DNA from: Rhizobium sp. P38BS-XIX
Lineage (GTDB): Bacteria; Pseudomonadota; Alphaproteobacteria; Rhizobiales; Rhizobiaceae
Length of the DNA stretch: 64,000 nucleotides
Assembly (NCBI RefSeq): GCF_012641435.1
Contig: NZ_JABAIJ010000016.1
Span: 1-64,000 of the forward strand
Direction of reading: 5' to 3'
Below are positions 17,543 through 25,270 of this stretch, piece after piece; positions within the stretch are counted from its first letter, which is position 1, and each line of letters begins with the position of its first letter. The notes below the pieces were generated by a model. The model was not told the origin of the DNA. It saw nothing but the letters and a program-made list of their open reading frames with translations, and made no database searches. A program made the position numbers and the translations under genes.

Positions 17543-18399
17543 AGTTTTCAACGTTTCTGTTTGGGGGTCGCAAAAGCTGGGGCATCGTCGAAGGCGACAC
17601 GATTTTTGACGTTGGCGCCGTTCTTTCCGGCACATACGCCGATTTGAAGGCGGCGATTGCCGCCGGTTTCGAAGGCGTTTCCGCAGCCAAGTCTGACGCT
17701 AAGGCCTATGACACGCACGCGATTGAGTGGCTGCCTGTTGTTCCCAATCCCGACAAGATCCTTTGCGTGGGTCTCAACTACGAAATGCATCGCAAGGAAA
17801 CCGGGCGGACCGAAGTCGATAATCCGACGATTTTCGCGCGTTACTCCAACAGTCAGACCGGGCATCTCGCACCCATCATCCGCCCCCGCGTCTCGACCGA
17901 GCTGGATTTTGAGGGAGAGCTGGCGGTGATCATCGGCAAGGGTGGCCGGTACATCTCGCGTGCCGATGCACTGTCCCATGTTGCCGGATATGCTTGTTAT
18001 AACGACGGTAGCGTCCGGGATTTTCAGCGTCACACGCACCAGTTCACGCCCGGCAAGAATTTTCCTGACACAGGGGCGTTCGGTCCCTGGATGATGACGC
18101 CCGATGAGCTCGGACCTCTTGGCAATCTGCGTATCCAGACGCGGCTCAACGGCATGGTTGTTCAGGATGCGACATTCGATCAGATGATTTTCGATATTCC
18201 CCGCCAGATCGAATATTGCTCATCGTTCACGCGGCTCGAGCCCGGCGATGTGATTGTCAGCGGAACGCCAGGCGGCGTCGGTGCCAAGCGCAATCCTCCG
18301 CTTTGGATGAAGCCCGGCGATCTGATCGAGGTTGATATCGAACGGCTTTCGATCTTGAGGAATACAATTGGCGAAGAGTTGTCGGCGACGGCCGGATAG
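17539..18399 (+). CDS. Fumarylacetoacetate hydrolase family protein 2
   Basis: 286 residues from the ATG at 17539, preceded by AAGGAG and overlapping the MFS stop; the open frame upstream is shadow. FAH barrel with LCVGLNYEMHRKETGR, the metal-binding LDFEGELAVIIGKGG (E-x-E), ACYNDGSVRDFQ, GAFGPWMMTPDEL and a terminal VSGTPGGVGAKRNPPLWM. This is the short subgroup that includes acylpyruvate hydrolases and 2-hydroxyhepta-2,4-diene-1,7-dioate isomerases. Expected to act after ring cleavage and decarboxylation. Last gene of the ring-cleavage operon. Confidence 0.9.
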   Translation: MKFSTFLFGGRKSWGIVEGDTIFDVGAVLSGTYADLKAAIAAGFEGVSAAKSDAKAYDTHAIEWLPVVPNPDKILCVGLNYEMHRKETGRTEVDNPTIFARYSNSQTGHLAPIIRPRVSTELDFEGELAVIIGKGGRYISRADALSHVAGYACYNDGSVRDFQRHTHQFTPGKNFPDTGAFGPWMMTPDELGPLGNLRIQTRLNGMVVQDATFDQMIFDIPRQIEYCSSFTRLEPGDVIVSGTPGGVGAKRNPPLWMKPGDLIEVDIERLSILRNTIGEELSATAG

Positions 18400-18425
18400 A
18401 GGGCATCGTCACTTTCATAAGCATT

Positions 18426-18455
18426 ACCCGATGGCCCTGGCCAGGGCCATCGGGT
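18426..18455. repeat. 30-bp perfect palindrome after the ring-cleavage operon
   Basis: A perfect dyad with no loop: the 15-base arm ACCCGATGGCCCTGG is followed directly by its reverse complement. It lies 26 bp after the FAH stop. No T-run follows, so it is not a classical terminator, although an RNA hairpin here could stop or stabilise the transcript. Confidence 0.7.
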
Positions 18456-18762
18456 CGTCGCGAATACGATCCAAGCAACTTGCTGACCGGCCATTGATAC
18501 AACCCTAGGAAGTTCTGCCATGCGCCGACGAGCGGATCACCTTCGCCGGCAATCCAGCGCTGCGGAGCGCTCTGGCTATCTCGTCTCGGCGATCGGACAC
18601 GACGTCGTGTCTCGGCAAGAATAGATATAGCCAACCGAAATCTATTAGGGCAGGGACCCGAGGTTGGATCGCGCGACACCTCAGCATGGGATATTGCCGA
18701 GCGTCTGGGCATCGCCCGACTGAGAGCGCAACCTTTCGCCGGTCGCGCGCATCTTGCCGGGT
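18456..18762. other. Degenerate intergenic stretch
   Basis: About 300 bases without a supportable gene. Minus-strand frames hold short stretches (for example 18505-18687) faintly like an effector domain of a sugar-type regulator, but they are broken by frame changes. It adjoins the gene scar at 18.8-20.0 kb and is probably decayed. Confidence 0.35.
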
Positions 18763-19008
18763 TTATCGTTTCGAGTTGGCGAGATAGCCAGCACGGATCT
18801 GACTCCACATGGCGAGCATCCAACCGGGATACTCTGGCGGAAGCTTGCTCGCTTCGTTGATCGCGGCGAGATCCTCATCGCTGAGGACAATTTTCGTCAC
18901 CTTCAGATTGTCTTCAAATTGTTCCATCCGCTTTGCGCCAACGAGGACGCTTGAAACGACCTTTTGATGCAGCAGCCACGCAAGCGCGACCTGAGCGACG
19001 GAAGCGGC
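18763..19008 (-). pseudogene. Aldo/keto reductase, C-terminal remnant
   Basis: Roughly the last 80 residues of an aldo/keto reductase: SVAQVALAWLLHQ, SSVLVGAKRMEQFEDNL and VLSDEDLAAINEASKLPPEYPGW are the usual C-terminal helices and NADPH-contact segment. The catalytic Asp-Tyr-Lys-His part is missing. Homology ends near 19005, where sequence of a plus-strand TorT-like gene begins. No start codon or ribosome binding site is present, so this is a dead fragment. Confidence 0.8.
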
Positions 19009-19306
19009 ACAAGGATTGATCCGTGAACGTGGCCTCAAAGACCAGGTCCATCTCCTCTCTTTCTACATGACCCCAGGCGTTTTTGAAGGCATCAAGCGAG
19101 GCCTCATTGCAGCTTCGCCTGCCGACTCCATGGTCATCCAGGAACGGGTTGCGATCGATCAGGCCGTCCGGGCGTTGGAAAAGAAGGATCTCATCAAGCA
19201 TGTCGGCCCGAAGATCTTCGTGCTCGACTCCAGCAATATTGGTCAGGTCAACAAGGATACCATCCTCCCGCCTGATGGTTTCAAGCCGAAGTTCAGCGTG
19301 AACTGA
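18995..19306 (+). pseudogene. TorT-like periplasmic sugar/TMAO-binding protein, C-terminal remnant
   Basis: About 100 residues matching the C-terminal lobe of TorT-type periplasmic binding proteins: EAAQGLIRERGLKDQV, then LLSFYMTPGVFEGIKRG, VIQERVAIDQAVRALE, and KHVGPKIFVLDSSNI ending in FKPKFSVN. The signal peptide and N-terminal lobe are absent; readable homology starts at the point where the aldo/keto reductase fragment on the other strand begins. The remaining ABC ATPase fragment lies 59 nt downstream in the same direction, so both come from one former importer operon. Confidence 0.8.
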
Positions 19307-19365
19307 GCCTTGAACATGACGGGCGCTCCGGCAAATTCTGCCGGAGCCAAGATTGGCGATCCAAC

Positions 19366-20127
19366 ATGCAGAAAACGGTCTCACATCTTGTCGAGATGAG
19401 GCATGTTACCCGGACGTTTCCCGGTGTCACAGCCCTTGATGGCGTCAATTTCGACCTCCTAGCCGGCGAAGTGCATGTCCTGTTTGGAGAGAACGGCGCA
19501 GGCAAGTCCACGCTCATCTCGATTCTTGCAGGCGTATACCCGCATTCCTCAGGAAGCGTGAAGCTATATAGCGAAGAGGTTGCCTTCTCTTCCGTGGCCA
19601 ATGCGAAGAAGAGCGGTGTTTCCGCGGTGTTTCAGGAATTTTCGCTCGTCCCCACTCTCAGCGTGGCGAAGAACATTTTCCTCGGTAATGAACCGCTGAT
19701 CGGGCCGTTTATCGACCGAAGGCGAATGGAACGCGACGCTCGCAAGCTGTTTGCGGAGCTTGGCTTCAATATTGATGTCAGAGCCTCGGTCATTTCGCTT
19801 TCTCGTGCAGAGCAGCAGATGACCGAAATCGCCAAAGCCATCCACGCAAACGCTCGCATACTCATTCTTGACGAGCCGACGGCATCATTGTCCGAACGCG
19901 AGACGGAGACGCTGTTTCGTTTCATCAAGGAAGCAAAGGGCAGGGGCGTCGGCGTGATCTATATCTCGCATCGTATCCAGGAGTTCTCGGTGATCGCCGA
20001 CCGCATCACCGTGCTTCGCGATATTAAATCACTTCCGCTGTTTTTAGCGAAACATAGCGTGGCTTTTTCTGTCAACGCTGAATCAGGGAATGGCCTGAGA
20101 ATCATAATAAAGATTTGTAATCGCTGA
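19366..20127 (+). pseudogene. Sugar ABC transporter ATP-binding protein, truncated
   Basis: The first 219 or so residues are a good first half of a duplicated sugar ABC ATPase (RbsA/MglA type, normally near 500 residues): Walker A GENGAGKST, Q-loop VFQEFSLVPTLSV, signature-like SLSRAEQQM, Walker B ILILDEPTASLSE and YISHRIQEF. After ITVLRD (about 20022) homology stops and the frame runs into about 35 unrelated residues. The second ATPase half and the permease gene are missing, so the protein cannot work as a normal importer subunit. The signature is SLSRAEQQ rather than LSGGQ, a known variant in this family. Confidence 0.85.
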
Positions 20128-20970
20128 ATTATTTCTGGAGAAAAGCAGTGATGGGGGTGCTGCGAACGTGGTTCGTCGAGATAACTGACACTGCCAACAC
20201 AAATTCGCTGCAGGAGTAATTCCTGCATTTGTGCAATTTTCTCCAGATGTTGCATAGCTTGGGCGTCGACCGATACGGGTGGTCTATAGCCGCGGCCGGT
20301 GATTTCGGAGCATAGATTTATTCCGTCGCAACCAGCGCCCGCCAATCTGGCGAGGCACGAGGACAGAGGGCGGCACGCGTTTGTGCGATGTGGGTAGGTT
20401 CAGCGTGATCGTGGTGGATAGTGCGATGGTTACATAAACCATCCGCATACTTCGTCAAGCGAGGAACAGGTGCGGTGAGTTACAGACCAAGGAACGGGAT
20501 TTAGGTCAGATGACGACAGGGCCATAGGCCAACATCTGAGACATTCTAGCCATCGCATGACGCAGATCGATAATTTTGCAAAGCCAGATTGGGTGGCAGC
20601 TCCAAAAAAAACTGCTTTTTCCTTGGTCGCACATAACTGCCCGAAAGAGGCGTAGAGACCGCCATTGGTCATATCCATGGCGCAGAAGATGGCGGGCGCG
20701 AACCGTCTCGCAAAAATTCGGCTCGATCTCAATTTGACGAGTGCCGCCGTGCAGAAGAATCAGGCCGGCAGGATGATTGGAAGCACGCCTGTCATGATCT
20801 CTTGCGTAAAGTCTTTGAAATAGCTGGCTACATCCGGAGCGAAGATCTTGCACAACGCAATGATTTCGAATGTAGCGAGAGCACTTGGGCAGGCTATGCC
20901 CACGCCAGCTGAGGATTGAACTCACTAGGCGCTAGGGAAATTTATGCTCCCGAGGTGCGTGCTTTTAGCC
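20128..20970. other. Unassigned decayed region between ATPase scar and porin
   Basis: About 840 bases with no gene I can support. The stretch just upstream (20023-20127) is also foreign to the ATPase gene. On the minus strand, pieces such as the frame around 20735-20900 and 20430-20732 read as protein-like but are interrupted by stops and frame changes. I found no terminal inverted repeat or transposase motif. It may be a worn mobile-element or deletion remnant. Confidence 0.4.
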
Positions 20971-21002
20971 AAAATAAAAAAGACCCGGAGCGAGTCCGGG
21001 CC
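20971..21002 (-). terminator. Rho-independent terminator of the porin gene
   Basis: On the minus strand GGCCCGGA and TCCGGGTC form an 8-bp stem (one G-T pair) around a 5-nt loop and are followed by TTTTTTATTTT. It lies about 100 nt after the porin stop codon. Confidence 0.9.
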
Positions 21003-21102
21003 TTTCATGATTGATCAGAGGTCGATCCATCACATCGAGAAACCTGACTGATCGGTACATCAGGCTTCCCAGACCCGGTCCCAGGAGACCGGGCGAATGA
21101 TA

Positions 21103-22194
21103 TTAGAAGCTGCGCTGGAAGCGGAGGATACCAGCCCACTGATCCTGGTTCACGGAATCGAAGTTCGTGTAGGAGATTTCCGGCTCGATGAGCAGGTTCT
21201 TGACCGGGTTGAACTTCAGGTTCGTGGTCGCTGCGAAGATCTTGCTGTCGGTGTAGGCCAGCTGCAGGTTCCACTTCAGCTTTTCGTTGATCGGAACGCC
21301 AACGCCGCCCCAAACAGCCCAGTCACCCCAGCCGCACTTCGATGCATCGTCAACCGGGCAAGAAGAGCGGGCCAGGTTGGTGCCTGCGTACTTGTTGAGG
21401 TTGTCGCCGTCCGTGTTCCAGCCACCCATCAAGAAGGCCGAGAAGACGCCGAAGTCAGCATCGACACGAGCCTTGATCGCGCCTTCAGACTTGATCGAGT
21501 CGTAACCGCCAACGACCTTGAAGCCCCATGCGCCGGACTTGAAGCCGGCACCGGCAACAACGTCGGGAGCGTAGTGATTGGCCTTGTCATCGCTTGCCCA
21601 GCTTGCGCCGTAACCAGCGCCCGAACCGGTGGAGTTCGAGTCTTCGAGCGAGACGACAGCGGTGAAGCCGTTGCCTGCGTCATAGTTGTAGGTCAACTGG
21701 TTGAGTTCGTACGGGCCGTCGTAGATCACGTCGTCGTTGATGACGTCGCCGGCGTAGCCCATGTAGTAGTTGAACTGCGAGTCAGCCTTACCGACCAGGA
21801 AGCCGCCGAGGCTGATGTTAGCCCAGAGAAGCTTCGTGGAGGTGGAGTTGCCTTCCTGCCAGTCCCAACGGATAACCGTGTTGGTCTTCAGCGGACCGTA
21901 TTCGGTGTCCGTTGCAGTGTCGAGCGCCAGCTGAGCGCGGGTGTGCCACAGCGTGCCGTTACGGCTGTTTGCGTTGTAAGCGTCGTACCACTTGCCTTCG
22001 GTACGGACCATGCCGCCAACCTTGAGGCAGGTTTCCGTGCCGGGAATGAAGAAGTAGCCTGCACCGTATGCGTCGCAGATGCGAACGTATTCCAGCGGCT
22101 CGGGCTCGGCAGCAACGATTGCGTCAGCTGCATGGGCACCGGAAACTGCTGCGAGAGCAGCAGCGGAGCCGAGAAGGAGGCTCTTGATGTTCAT
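21103..22194 (-). CDS. Outer-membrane porin (RopA / Porin_2 family)
   Basis: 363 residues with a signal peptide (MNIKSLLLGSAAALAAVSGAHA|AD) and the hallmarks of rhizobial porins: the AEPEPLEYVRICDAYGAGYFFIPGTETCLKVGG segment with two cysteines, many alternating beta strands, and a C-terminal phenylalanine (LRFQRSF) for outer-membrane insertion. It forms a general diffusion trimer in this family. AGGAG lies 6 nt before the ATG. Monocistronic, with its own terminator; the coding sequence shows the strong, regular codon use of a highly expressed gene. Confidence 0.95.
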   Translation of the reverse strand: MNIKSLLLGSAAALAAVSGAHAADAIVAAEPEPLEYVRICDAYGAGYFFIPGTETCLKVGGMVRTEGKWYDAYNANSRNGTLWHTRAQLALDTATDTEYGPLKTNTVIRWDWQEGNSTSTKLLWANISLGGFLVGKADSQFNYYMGYAGDVINDDVIYDGPYELNQLTYNYDAGNGFTAVVSLEDSNSTGSGAGYGASWASDDKANHYAPDVVAGAGFKSGAWGFKVVGGYDSIKSEGAIKARVDADFGVFSAFLMGGWNTDGDNLNKYAGTNLARSSCPVDDASKCGWGDWAVWGGVGVPINEKLKWNLQLAYTDSKIFAATTNLKFNPVKNLLIEPEISYTNFDSVNQDQWAGILRFQRSF

Positions 22195-22539
22195 TGTAAA
22201 CTCCTGGTTGCAATCTTTATTACATATTCCAAGGAGCGAGTATCATCCGCATTGCCAAAGCCATCTCGTTGTAAAGACGACTAAAGACAAGGCAATGCTT
22301 CTGCACGTGAATGCCGATATTACCCCACCCCTATGGAACCCCCGTCAGTCCGCACCTGAAAAACCCCACCAGTGCGCGAACTAATATAGGATCCTGAATA
22401 TGTTGCTATATACAGCCCGCTCGTTTGTAAATCGGATTCTGCGTGTTATCGAGAACGGAAATGTCGCTGTTGATTTTGTGCAACATCGATTGGCTGCGGT
22501 ATCGATCATATCACGTCTGCGTTTTCGCCCTGATAGAGA
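22195..22539. other. Upstream region of the porin gene
   Basis: About 345 bases between two minus-strand genes. It must hold the porin promoter and leader, and its AT-rich stretches fit that, but I cannot define -35/-10 boxes with confidence. No open frame or clear terminator for the upstream operon was recognised. Confidence 0.35.
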
Positions 22540-23532
22540 TTATTGGGCACGATCGGACGCCGCCTCGGCCTTGTTCCCTCCACGCATGTTGAGGGTGAAG
22601 GGTGACCACTCCACCATGTCATACCGGATCGGGAGGGCATCGGGCCGCCAGACCACTTTGCGTGGACGAAAACGCCAGTAGCGCTCCGCACCCGCAAGGG
22701 GCTTGCAGATCGAAGCATCCTGCACCAGCTCGGCATAACCAGTCATTTGCAGCAACGAGCCGGAGGCAAAATCAACGAATGCCAGCCCGGCTTTGCGGTT
22801 GATCGCAATATTGCCCAGCGTGTTGAAGAATCGGTTTCCCGGGAAATCCGGTATGGTCAGCCAGCCGTCATCGCCGATGCGCACAAAGCCCGTCGGGCCG
22901 CCACGATGCGAGACGCCGATGCGGCGTCCATTGCCGTCCTCAAAATAGGACGCCACGAACAGGGTATCGGCCTGCTCCACGAGCCGTCGGCTTTCATCGT
23001 CCAAAGTTGAGCCAGTGTGTGGCGGCAGAGCGGAGGATTGCTGAGGTGCCCGGATGAAGCTGGCGTGCCGCAACTGGATGTACTTCGGGCAATTGCCGAA
23101 GCTCTCCTGTACCACAAGATCGAAGCCTCCGGCATGTCTATGCAACGTGCCGTTCAGGCGGTTCCGTCGACGCGTGCCAAGGTCGATGCCCAACAGTGCG
23201 ATTGCCGCGCCATCCTCCATTCCCGCCTCGGCAGGGTCTGCGCCTTCGCGTGGAAGCGCAACCCTCAGCCTGCTGGGGTCCGGTGCGTGGAGAAAGCCCG
23301 GATATCCGGCTCGCAGTGTGGCCCAAACATCGTCGTCGGCATCGACCGCGCCGAGAACGACCATCGGCAGAAGCGTGTAAAACTCCCGGTGCTGATCGAT
23401 CAAATGGTCGCGGATTGCCTTACGGCCGACTTCGCCCATCCTCGCCTCGACGCCGATGGACCTCTGGAGCTGGGTTTCTCCTTCATGCCACGGTAGCCGT
23501 GTTGTGGCTTCATCTGCCGCCAACGTCGTCAT
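22540..23532 (-). CDS. Pyridoxamine 5'-phosphate oxidase-like flavin-nucleotide-binding protein
   Basis: 330 residues from the ATG at 23532, which overlaps the GST stop by ATGA. The C-terminal half is a split-barrel FMN-binding domain: ADTLFVASYFEDGNGRRIGVSHRGGPTGFVRIGDDG followed by PDFPGNRFFNTLGNIAINRKAGLAFVDF, the pattern of general stress / PNPOx-like proteins. The N-terminal half is a second, weaker split barrel. It probably reduces or binds a small electrophile together with the co-transcribed glutathione S-transferase. No signal peptide, so cytoplasmic. Confidence 0.82.
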   Translation of the reverse strand: MTTLAADEATTRLPWHEGETQLQRSIGVEARMGEVGRKAIRDHLIDQHREFYTLLPMVVLGAVDADDDVWATLRAGYPGFLHAPDPSRLRVALPREGADPAEAGMEDGAAIALLGIDLGTRRRNRLNGTLHRHAGGFDLVVQESFGNCPKYIQLRHASFIRAPQQSSALPPHTGSTLDDESRRLVEQADTLFVASYFEDGNGRRIGVSHRGGPTGFVRIGDDGWLTIPDFPGNRFFNTLGNIAINRKAGLAFVDFASGSLLQMTGYAELVQDASICKPLAGAERYWRFRPRKVVWRPDALPIRYDMVEWSPFTLNMRGGNKAEAASDRAQ

Positions 23533-24140
23533 GCGACTATTCCGACCGGTGTCTTCTGGAATTCGACGAAACCGGGAAGCGCTTCCACTCTTGCGAGCCA
23601 CAGTCGGATATGAGGGTAGGGGGCCAAATTGATGTCGCCCTCGGGAGCGCGCGCCACATAGCTATAGAGTGCCACATCGGCAATGGTGGTTCGATCGGCG
23701 GCGATCCAGTCGCGGCCATCGAGCGTCGCTTCGATCAGCGCCAAAATCGCATGAGCACGAGGCAGCACCTCTTCGCGCCGATAGGGTGCCTTGAAGACGT
23801 TGATCATGCGCGCCATTGCCGGACCGTGGGCGATCTGACCGGCAGCGACCGAAAGCCAGCGCTGCACGGCGGCGGCACCGGCGGGATCCTCCGGCAGCCA
23901 ATCGGCGCGCCCCATTTTCTTGGCGACGTAGACCATGATGGCATTGGAGTCCGCGATGATCGTGCCGTCGTCATCGAGCACGGGTAGCTGTCCAAACGGA
24001 TTGAGCGCCAGAAAATCCATTTGCTTTTGTGCCTTGAGCGCAAGATCGACCAAGACGAGCTCGTGCCGGACGTCGAGCAGCGACAAAAGCAGGCGAGCGC
24101 GGTGCGAATGGCCTGATAGCGGATGATAATAAAGTTTCAT
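23529..24140 (-). CDS. Glutathione S-transferase
   Basis: 203 residues. N-terminal thioredoxin-like domain (MKLYYHPLSGHSHRARLLLSLL; glutathione-binding NPFGQLPVLDDDG and DSNAIMVYVA), C-terminal helical domain with TTIADVALYSYVARAPEGDINLAPYP. The N-terminal Ser/His region replaces the Tyr of eukaryotic enzymes, as in bacterial beta-type GSTs. It leads a two-gene operon with the flavin-binding protein and is divergent from a LysR regulator at 24250, a common detoxification arrangement. Confidence 0.92.
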   Translation of the reverse strand: MKLYYHPLSGHSHRARLLLSLLDVRHELVLVDLALKAQKQMDFLALNPFGQLPVLDDDGTIIADSNAIMVYVAKKMGRADWLPEDPAGAAAVQRWLSVAAGQIAHGPAMARMINVFKAPYRREEVLPRAHAILALIEATLDGRDWIAADRTTIADVALYSYVARAPEGDINLAPYPHIRLWLARVEALPGFVEFQKTPVGIVA

Positions 24141-24219
24141 GGCGATCTCCTTTGGGCGAGTGTCGCAATGGTGACTATTAGACGTGCCGATGATAAGCTC
24201 TGTAATTTGTACGTAACTG

Positions 24220-24234
24220 TTTCATAATCTGAAA
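24220..24234. promoter_or_regulatory. Candidate LysR site between GST operon and LysR gene
   Basis: Perfect inverted repeat TTTCA-TAATC-TGAAA in an AT-rich divergent intergenic region of 109 bp. Size and position fit a LysR-type site; it lies close to the LysR start, where autorepression is usual. Confidence 0.4.
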
Positions 24235-24249
24235 TAATTAGGAGGGTCT

Positions 24250-25167
24250 GTGGATCGGTTGCAGGCAATGCGCATCTTCATGCGGGTGGTGGAGAGCGGC
24301 GGTTTCGCATCTGCGGCCAAGGCTCTTCACATGAGCGCTCCTTCGGTGACGCGCGCGGTCATTCAGCTCGAAGACAGTATGGGAACTCGCCTTCTCGTAC
24401 GAACGACCCGGTCCATGAAGCTGACTTCGGCGGGAGAAGGCTATGCTGCCGATTGCCGGCGCATCCTTGCCGACATTGCCGAGGCGGAAGCGAACGCCGC
24501 CGGAAGCTACACGCAGCCGGCCGGTCTCCTGACTGTCACGGCGCCGGTGCTGTTCGGCCGGCTGCATGTGTTGCCCGTTATTCTCGATTTTCTTCAGCTT
24601 TATCCGAACATGCGCGTGAGGACTGCCTTCGTCGACCGGATGACCAATCTGATGGAAGAGGGCCTCGATGTGGCCGTCCGTATTGCCGCGCTGTCGGACT
24701 CGGGGTTGATCGCGCGACGGATCGGCTCGATCAGGCAGGTCATTTGCGCGTCGCCAGACTATTTCGTCCGCTTCGGCGAGCCGCAAAGACCTGAGGATTT
24801 GCGTCATCACAAGCTGATCGGCCGCGACGGCTTGTTTGGTCCCTCAGAGTGGTGGTTCGGCAAGGACGACGAGATCCGCGTCCCGATCAATCCTTCGCTG
24901 ATATGCAATACGAACGACAGTGCGATCGCAGCCGCCGTCACAGGTTTTGGCATATCGCGCTTCCAATCCTATCAGGTGGCGCAGGATATCACGGAAGGCC
25001 GCCTGAAGGTCGTGCTGGCCGATTATGAGCGCGCGCCGGTGCCTATCCACCTCGTGCATGCCGAAGGGCATATGGTTTCAGGACGTGTGCGCGCTTTCAT
25101 GGATTTTGCCGTCGCCCATCTGCAGCGGCAGGTGAATGCCAAGGGCTCCGACGAGGCAAGCTTCTGA
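24250..25167 (+). CDS. LysR-family transcriptional regulator (AaeR/DsdC-like group)
   Basis: 305 residues, start GTG with GGAGGG just upstream. Winged helix-turn-helix at residues 1-60 (MRIFMRVVESGGFASAAKAL, APSVTRAVIQLEDSMGTRLL, LTSAGEGY), then an effector domain with LLTVTAPVLFGRLHVLPVI and LMEEGLDVAVRIAALSDSGLIARRIG, typical of the large CrgA-like LysR subgroup that controls divergent oxidoreductase genes. Predicted regulator of the GST operon. Confidence 0.93.
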   Translation: MDRLQAMRIFMRVVESGGFASAAKALHMSAPSVTRAVIQLEDSMGTRLLVRTTRSMKLTSAGEGYAADCRRILADIAEAEANAAGSYTQPAGLLTVTAPVLFGRLHVLPVILDFLQLYPNMRVRTAFVDRMTNLMEEGLDVAVRIAALSDSGLIARRIGSIRQVICASPDYFVRFGEPQRPEDLRHHKLIGRDGLFGPSEWWFGKDDEIRVPINPSLICNTNDSAIAAAVTGFGISRFQSYQVAQDITEGRLKVVLADYERAPVPIHLVHAEGHMVSGRVRAFMDFAVAHLQRQVNAKGSDEASF

Positions 25168-25270
25168 CGATCCGGCACGAAGATATGTATGGCACCGTAC
25201 AAAGGGTCGGCGTGCTTTCCACGCTTCGATTTCTGCCCTAGAGTGCATCACCATAACAAACCCGGCGCCC

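Noticed and set aside
18505..18687. Possible LacI-type effector domain fragment on the minus strand
   Set aside because: Only faint similarity, no helix-turn-helix, and frame breaks on both sides.
20735..20900. Protein-like minus-strand stretch in the decayed region
   Set aside because: Interrupted by a stop within about 50 codons and not assignable to a family.
21097..22284. 395-codon plus-strand open frame
   Set aside because: Antisense shadow of the porin gene, which has signal peptide, terminator and family sequence.
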